Below, piece after piece: positions 58,610 through 64,000 of a DNA stretch of 64,000 bases. Source of the DNA: Gentiana macrophylla (Eukaryota; Streptophyta; Magnoliopsida; Gentianales; Gentianaceae); NCBI GenBank assembly GCA_026214975.1, contig CM047808.1:9202267-9266266 (forward strand), given 5' to 3'. The notes below the pieces were generated by a model. The model did no database searches, was not told the origin of the DNA, and saw only the letters and a list, made by a program, of their open reading frames with translations. Positions within the stretch are counted from its first letter, which is position 1; every line of letters starts with the position of its first letter. A program made the position numbers and the translations under genes.

Positions 58610-59229
58610 GGCTACGCGATTTCCGGACGAGCAACATGAATCCTACACATGCTTCAGTATCATACCCAATCACTACCGCATGATCGCCCCATGACTAGGG
58701 GAAACCTCAATAGTGTCAAAGCATTACAATTCACACCGTGATGCCATTAAGACTCCTGTCTCAGGATAATTACACAACCGCCACATAGTGTGACACTTCA
58801 TAAAGTAAGTGGGTCACTCTGACGTATGCATTCTCTAATGCACGTCCACGTACAGTCCAAGTGTCTCAACACTTTGATAGACAACATCTATCTCTATCTT
58901 CAATAAGATAGAAGACATCTAATACGTGCTAGTCTAATCGTACTTTCAATGTCCCATTTGATAGTTCCTACGACTAGAGACATTTAAGTATCAAACCTTT
59001 TAAAGTGAGTCGAGATCCCATCAACCATAATCACCATTATGATTTCTCTTTCACAATTTGACACTAGGGATGTTATCATATATGCAATATCATAATTGGT
59101 ATGTTAAACGAACAAATATATAATAACAGCAATCCATTTATCATATGTATAAACATAAAAAATAGTAGAAATGATCCAACCCGGTCGGATCCGGTCCAAC
59201 CCAGTTGGGTTTAGGACACTATTTCAACA
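58610..59229 (-). repeat. Truncated copia 2-type LTR fragment
   Basis: Minus-strand match to the first 620 bp of the copia 2 LTR (4293-4915). It starts TGTTGAAATAGTGTCC at 59229 on the minus strand and is more diverged than the two LTRs at 4293 and 11726. It abuts a copia RNase H remnant on its right. Confidence 0.85.
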
Positions 59230-59252
59230 CAACAATCTAAACTAACGAAGAT

Positions 59253-59512
59253 TTATTGTGACAATACATCAGCTATTGAACTATCAAAGAATCCAGTTTT
59301 TCATGGTCGTAGCAAGCACATTGATATCAAATATCATTATATAAGAGAGTACGTTGGTTTGTGAAAAATAGATTGTTATTGATTATTGTCCAACTGAAGA
59401 ACAAGTTGCAAATATCTTTACAAAACCATTGAAGATGGAGTTATTTACTAAACAGGTGAAGATGCTCGGAATCATCAAGCTTGAAGATTTTAGTTCAAGG
59501 GTGGCAATGTAG
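59253..59512 (+). pseudogene. Copia RNase H C-terminus remnant
   Basis: Plus-strand reading [20 protein letters not shown] at 59269, then [13 protein letters not shown]. After a frame change, DYCPTEEQVANIFTKPLKM at about 59378 and VKMLGIIKLEDFSS follow, up to the stop at 59510-59512. This is the end of a copia polyprotein. The upstream part is absent, replaced by the LTR fragment at 58610-59229. Confidence 0.88.
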
Positions 59513-59756
59513 AGATGTGAACAAAATCTCAAAGTGTGTAGTCTTACTTCTATATCAATGGCTGCACCGTCCACCGTCCAAAGACTTTCCAAGCATGTTA
59601 TTGACTATGTAATTAACATGTGTTCATATGTGAGTAGTGTACCTTATAAATAGGTGATGCTTGTGATTGTAATTGAGTCAACCAAGTGAGAAGCTTATGA
59701 ACAAAGCTTTCTATAATACAAAGTGAGTCTTTGTGTGTGTTGAATCTATTGAAACA
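59508..59756 (+). repeat. Probable 3' LTR of the copia remnant
   Basis: TGTAGAGATG to TTGAAACA, 249 bp, directly after the RNase H stop and a purine-rich CAAGGGTGGCAA. It has TTATAAATAGG at 59644-59654. Without a partner LTR the ends are inferred from TG..CA and position. Confidence 0.5.
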
Positions 59757-60276
59757 TTGTGTTGTATTTCTATATTTTCCCACCCATAAAGCATGATATT
59801 TCGATTTCATGTAGGAGTAGGAAGATTTCGAAATCAAGTCATACATGGGAGGAGCAAGTTTTTTTTTTCTCTTTTTTTTTTTTTTGATTATATGCAATCT
59901 TCACATTTGGAAAACATGTCCTTAATAGATAGTTTATACGGTATGCATTAATTCCGTAGAAAGTATCTACGGGATATAATATTTGTAGAAAATTATCAAG
60001 AAATATAAATTCCTAGAAAAATTATCATGAAATATAATATTTTTCTCAAATTGAACATTGAACTCCCCTTTGTAAAGATTCGATTATACTTTGGACAATG
60101 TTAATTGCAGCACAGTCAATCTACTCGGGCACAATAGTGTTAGTTTCTATGGGGCAAGTTCAGTTATCTATGTGGCGAATTTAAAACTCGTAGATATTTT
60201 CTACGGTATTTATGAATTCCATAGAAAGTTCATGTCTACGAGATCCTTGATCGCCCCGTAGATAACGAATTTTAAA
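59757..60276. other. Unassigned sequence with TCTACGG/CCGTAGA motifs
   Basis: Repeated TCTACGG, CCGTAGA and related words (59957-59980, 60197-60265) in both orientations resemble subterminal repeats of a DNA transposon, possibly CACTA. No terminus found. Confidence 0.35.
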
Positions 60277-60556
60277 TGTTAAGGCTAGCACATGTAGATA
60301 CTTTATTACGGATATATATATTTATTTATATTGTTTATTATTATAATTCGGGGGTATAAGTGGAATTTTATGGGATGTAGGGTTACTATCTATAGTGTAT
60401 AAATACTACTTACTTGATGAATAAATGATGAGAAAAATTATTCTTCTTTATTATTTGTGTTTTGTCATGGTAAAAAAAAAAAAAAGGAGGTTCGACCAGA
60501 ACCTAAGCAAAAGACCTACAATATCCTGAAGCTTCAACTCGGCAGCAGCTTCAACA

Positions 60557-61564
60557 ATGGCGGCAGAAGGAGACAGCTCAAAGAAGGTAGATGCTTTCTT
60601 TTTGAGTATAACGGATAATCCTGGAAATTTAATTACCACAACTCAATTGAGAAGTGATAATTATGATGAATGGTCGAGAGCAATACGCACCGTGCTGCGC
60701 TCGAAGAAAAAATTCGGATTTTTGGAAGGCACAGATAAGAGGCCGACAGATGAAACTAAGTTAGAGGATTGGTACGCGGTTCACTCGATGTTGATCTCAT
60801 GGTTGATGAATACAATAGAACCCTCGATCAGATCGACTCTGTCGTACTATGAAGATGCTCGTGAGCTTTGGTTGGCGGTGAAGGGAAGATTCGGGGTCGT
60901 AAACGGAACCCGTATCTGTCAGTTTAAATCGTCCCTGGCAGAATGTAGGCAAGGAAAATCAGAATCGATTGCATCTTATTTTGGACGGATAAGAAAAATC
61001 TGGGACGAACTCGGGACATATATTACGGTTCCGGTATGCTCTTGTGACGGGTGTAAGTGTGGTGGCTGTAAGTGTAATCTCTCTACCCAATTTCAGACTT
61101 TGTTGCTCGAAGATCGTTTGCACTGGTTTTTGGTGGGCTTGGATGGAGCTTATGCAGCGGTTAGATCACAATTGTTGAACCAAGATCCTCTCCCTTCCCT
61201 TGATCGAGCCTATCAAAATCTGGTGCAAGAAGAGCGTTTGCGGGGAGGCAATTTCGTGCAACACAAAGACGATCGGGACTCGATGATGGCGTTTAAATTG
61301 CAAGCTGACCGAGCCAAAACTAAGGTGGAAAACGCAGAAAAATTATGTCACCACTGTAACCGTAATGGACATGATGAACTTATGTGTTTTGAAATTCATG
61401 GCTATCCCGATTGGTGGGGTGATCGACCACGGGAAGCCGGGAGAGGAAGAGGAAATCGAGGAGGGGCGTCTGAGGAGGAGGCTTTGGATGTGGTAGAACC
61501 CAGGACACCTCAAGTAGCGAGGATCGGGCCGCCCACTCTGGCTCGATTCGGCAAATCAGTATGA
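60557..61564 (+). pseudogene. Copia 3 gag
   Basis: The ATG at 60557 (MAAEGDSSKKVDAFF) opens 335 codons of copia Gag: LRSDNYDEWSRAIRTVLRS near residue 33, WLMNTIEPSIRSTL near 75, and a Cys-rich insert CSCDGCKCGGCKC (residues 158-170). A CCHC zinc knuckle-like CHHCNRNGHDELMCFEIHGY is at residues 268-287, followed by an Arg/Gly-rich tail. A frameshift between about 61470 and 61555 separates it from pol. Gag packages the RNA in cytoplasmic particles. Nearly intact. Confidence 0.92.
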
Positions 61565-63142
61565 GTTAACACAAGATGAAGAATTCAGTGCATCGATTCA
61601 GCCGAGTACAACAGAGCAAGCAGACCTTTCTCACTTAACTCCAGCACAATGGCAAGGCATACTCTAAATTTTGAGTCTTGCTAAACCAAAAGATCGTTTA
61701 ATAGGTAATGGCTCTTGGATAATAGATACAGGGGCCACTCATCACGTCACTGGTACGTTGGATATTTTGCAAGACATACGAGTGATTGAAAAATGCCCAG
61801 TTGGACTTACGGATGGACGAAGTTCTCATGCTACGCATGAAGGGAAAATTATTTTGACAGGCGGATTACCACTTAATAATGTGCTTTATGTTCCTAATTT
61901 GGCGTGCAATTTATTGTCTGTATCTCAATTATTGGATGAATTGGATTGTCAGATTCACCTTACTTCCACATTATGTGTTATGCAGGACCGAATGACGAGG
62001 AGGCTGATTGGAGTGGGTGAGCGTGAAGATGGACTTTTCTTTTTCCGGGGGGTTCCACAAGTGAAGGTTTTGGCAATCAGTGGGAGAAATTCCATGGATT
62101 TATGGCACAAACGGTTGGGGCATCCTTCGGAGAAAGTGCTAAAACAACTTCCTAATATAAGTGAGTCTAGTATGTTAAATAAAGATGGGTGTGATACTTG
62201 TTTCCGAGCTAAACAACCTAGAGAAAGTTTCCCCAGTAGTAATAATAGGGCTAGTAGAATTTTTGAGATTGTGCATTGTGATTTGTGGGGGCCGTATGGG
62301 ACTCTATCTACCTGCGGTGCCTCTTATTTTCTTACTATTGTTGATGATTACTCGAGATCAGTTTGGGTTTATTTACTTTATAATAAATGGGAGGTTGAGA
62401 CTATATTTCTAAATTTTTTGGCGTTGATTGATAGCCAGTTTAATGTAAAAATTCAGCATGTAAGAGTGATAACGGATGAATTCAAGCGTTTACTCCCACA
62501 CTTTCAAAAGGAAGGAATAATTTTTGAGGCGTCTTGTGTTGGTACGCCTCAACAAAATGGACGTGTGAGAGAAAACATCAACACATACTTGAATGTTGCT
62601 CGAGCCTTACGTTTTGAGGACACCTACCTCTTAAATTTTGGGGTGAGTGTGTTATGACTGCATGTTACTTGATTAATCGTACTCCGTCTAGTGTATTGAA
62701 TTTTATGACTCCATATGAGTGCTTGTTTGGAAAACCACCTAATCTTGAGAATCTACGAGTTTTTGGATGTTTGTGCTATGCCCACAACCAACGTCACAAA
62801 GGCGATAAATTTGAGAGTCGGAGTAGGAAATGCATTTTCTTAGGATATCCTTTTGGAAAGAAGGGCTGGACCCTTATGGATTTAGAAACTAAAGAGATAT
62901 TCGTTTCCAGAGATGTCAAATTTTTGGAACATATTTTCCATATGGCCATACCCTCCCCACCCGTACCCACTTCGGTCCCAGTCTCAGAATTAGTCGAGGA
63001 GGACCTTATTTATGATTTTAGTGACGATAGTGTCGAGACATCTCCGCATGAAGTAGGAGCCGACGTCCGGATTGATGGGGGGGACGTCGGGATGATCCGA
63101 CATCGCGATGCAGTGACATTTGATGACCCGACATCGGGATGA
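61555..63142 (+). pseudogene. Copia 3 protease and integrase
   Basis: A reading from 61557 is stopped by TAA at 61665-61667 in frame. Protease follows with IDTGATHHVTG (61722-61755). The integrase zinc motif LWHKRLGHPS and CDTCFRAKQP are at about 62100-62220. The first catalytic Asp (HCDLWGPYG) is at 62275. The second Asp is lost in the locally frameshifted VRVITDEFK (about 62463). The glutamate region is also shifted (RVRENINTYLN, 62563). A 1-nt loss near 62637 moves the frame to 62654-63142, where YLINRTPSSVLNF and RKCIFLGYPFGKKGW are clear. Confidence 0.9.
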
Positions 63143-63552
63143 AACAACACCGCGATGACTCCCTAAAATGGGCGGCTCTACATATAGGCCAATGGTGCCG
63201 CTGACTCTCTAAAATAAAAATATTATGTACAAATAGTAGATGAAGTGATCATCGGGATGCAATGATAACCGCAATGCAGGGACCATCGGGATGCAGTGAC
63301 CATCACGATTCATTGACCACCCACGATGCAGAGACACCGCGATGAAGTGACACCGCGATGCAGAGACACCGCGATGAAGTGACACCGCGATGCAGAGACA
63401 ACGCAATGTTATAGCATTTGATGATGCAGAGACACCGCGATGCAAAGACACCGCGATGAAGTGACACCGCAATGCTGAGACACCGTGATGCAGAGACACC
63501 GTGATAAAGCGACACCGCGATGCAGAGACACCGCGATGAAGTGACACCGCGA
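63095..63552. repeat. 16-bp minisatellite in copia 3
   Basis: After scattered GATGCAGTGACAT words from 63095, a dense array at 63325-63552 consists of 16-bp units alternating GACACCGCGATGCAGA and GACACCGCGATGAAGT, that is a 32-bp higher-order unit. It begins within the last codons of the integrase-linked reading. The same word family occurs at 56243 and 57425. Minus-strand open frames here are repeat artefacts. Confidence 0.9.
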
Positions 63553-64000
63553 TTGAATAAATCATTACGAAGACTAAAGCAGCTAAACGAAAAGAATGAT
63601 CCGTGTTCGAGATGCCTCACTTGTGTTGATAACATCATCCGCACATAAGTTGATAGTCCCTGAAAGAAAAATACATAAGATATACTTCAAACATTTCAGG
63701 GTAAAGATTGTAAAATAAGAAATAACTACACTTTTGGTTCCTTTTGTTTCACGACTTCTACGTTTCTATCTCCTAACGTTTCATCTCGACACTTTTACCC
63801 CTCATCATGCATTTCTTTTAGTCCAAAATGCCACTTGTCAAACTTGAGACGTGGAAAAAATGGACTGAAAATGTCAAAATATGCATAGATGTGGGACAAA
63901 ATTGTCGGGAAGACGTCTTAGTGTCGCGATTTATGTAGTGACGTCTTTGTGTCACGATTTATGCAGTGACATCATATGATATTGAGTTATGCATTGACGT
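63553..64000. other. Unassigned sequence to window end
   Basis: No protein motif. The last 100 bp contain a 33-bp-like repeat (GTGTCGCGATTTATGTAGTG, then GTGTCACGATTTATGCAGTG) with words related to the minisatellite in the other orientation. Confidence 0.45.

Larger units (their letters stand above)
60277..64000 (+). mobile_element. Copia element 3, 5' part, runs off the window
   Basis: Probable short 5' LTR (60277-60467, TGTTAAGG...TTTTGTCA, TATA-like TATAAATA near 60400), followed by TGGTA and a poly-A tract where the primer site should be. Then gag, protease and integrase, and a minisatellite after integrase. RT, RNase H and 3' LTR would lie to the right of 64000 if present. The damage is light (single-base changes), so it is younger than the 59253 remnant. 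Confidence 0.85.

Noticed and set aside
63325..63552. CRISPR-like array
   Set aside because: Direct tandem units with no spacers, in a plant nuclear context.
63209..63644. Two overlapping minus-strand frames with Ser/Arg/His repeats
   Set aside because: Artefact of the 16-bp minisatellite, open in more than one frame at once.

Overview
This window comes from a nuclear plant genome, very probably a dicot. It is almost entirely made of nested LTR retrotransposons. The evidence is plant Ty1/copia and Ty3/gypsy Athila-type polyproteins, tRNA-iMet-type and tRNA-Asp-type primer binding sites, a Mutator-like foldback MITE, a Stowaway-like end and long TA microsatellites. I find no convincing host protein-coding gene, rRNA or tRNA gene. 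Nearly all element coding regions are broken by frameshifts and stops, so they are annotated as pseudogenes.

Layout, left to right. (1) 1-2235: a 210-bp tandem repeat, then an unidentified repeat made of two blocks, X (1-1040) and Y (1041-2235). Y resumes at 16631-16924, X recurs at 16976-17512, and Y recurs at 52812-54308. The base layer is therefore X-Y-X-Y. (2) 2236-16625: copia element 1, inserted in Y with target duplication CAAAG. Its integrase is itself split by copia element 2 (4293-13709; LTRs of about 1.97 kb; target duplication GGTTT). (3) 17513-24841: Athila-type element A on the minus strand, with 5' LTR, gag, PR, RT and RNase H; it is cut off inside integrase. (4) 24973-52811: a plus-strand gypsy element D inserted between X and Y. 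Its 5' LTR contains the solo LTR F (target duplication CAAAT), and F contains the complete minus-strand Athila-type element B (27326-41732, two 1576-bp LTRs, target duplication TTACT). The D gag and protease follow at 42411-46046. RT is then interrupted by a minus-strand 3' LTR fragment E (46047-48544) and an F-related LTR (48545-49942). The D 3' UTR, PPT and 3' LTR close the element. (5) 52812-58600: Y again, a TA microsatellite, a foldback MITE with 10-bp target duplications, and a 17-bp minisatellite family. (6) 58610-59756: a fragment of the copia 2 LTR lying in an old copia RNase H tail. (7) 60277-64000: the 5' part of another copia element, with a 16-bp minisatellite in the region after integrase; it runs off the window.

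The relative age order follows from the nesting: X/Y repeat, then D, then F, then B; and separately Y, then copia 1, then copia 2. The two sequenced LTRs of copia 2 and of B are nearly identical, so these are recent insertions. Their differences are mostly tiny indels, which raises the possibility of residual long-read consensus errors.

The most interesting signal is a shared architecture. LTRs or leaders of several unrelated element families carry clusters of short interrupted palindromes of the form arm-CG-NN-CG-arm. The arm sequence differs but stays complementary (GGACG..CGTCC, CAAACG..CGTTTG, AATGCG..CGCATT, CCGGCG..CGCCGG). In A, B, F and F' they lie just upstream of the putative TATA box; a related palindrome occupies the same place in E.
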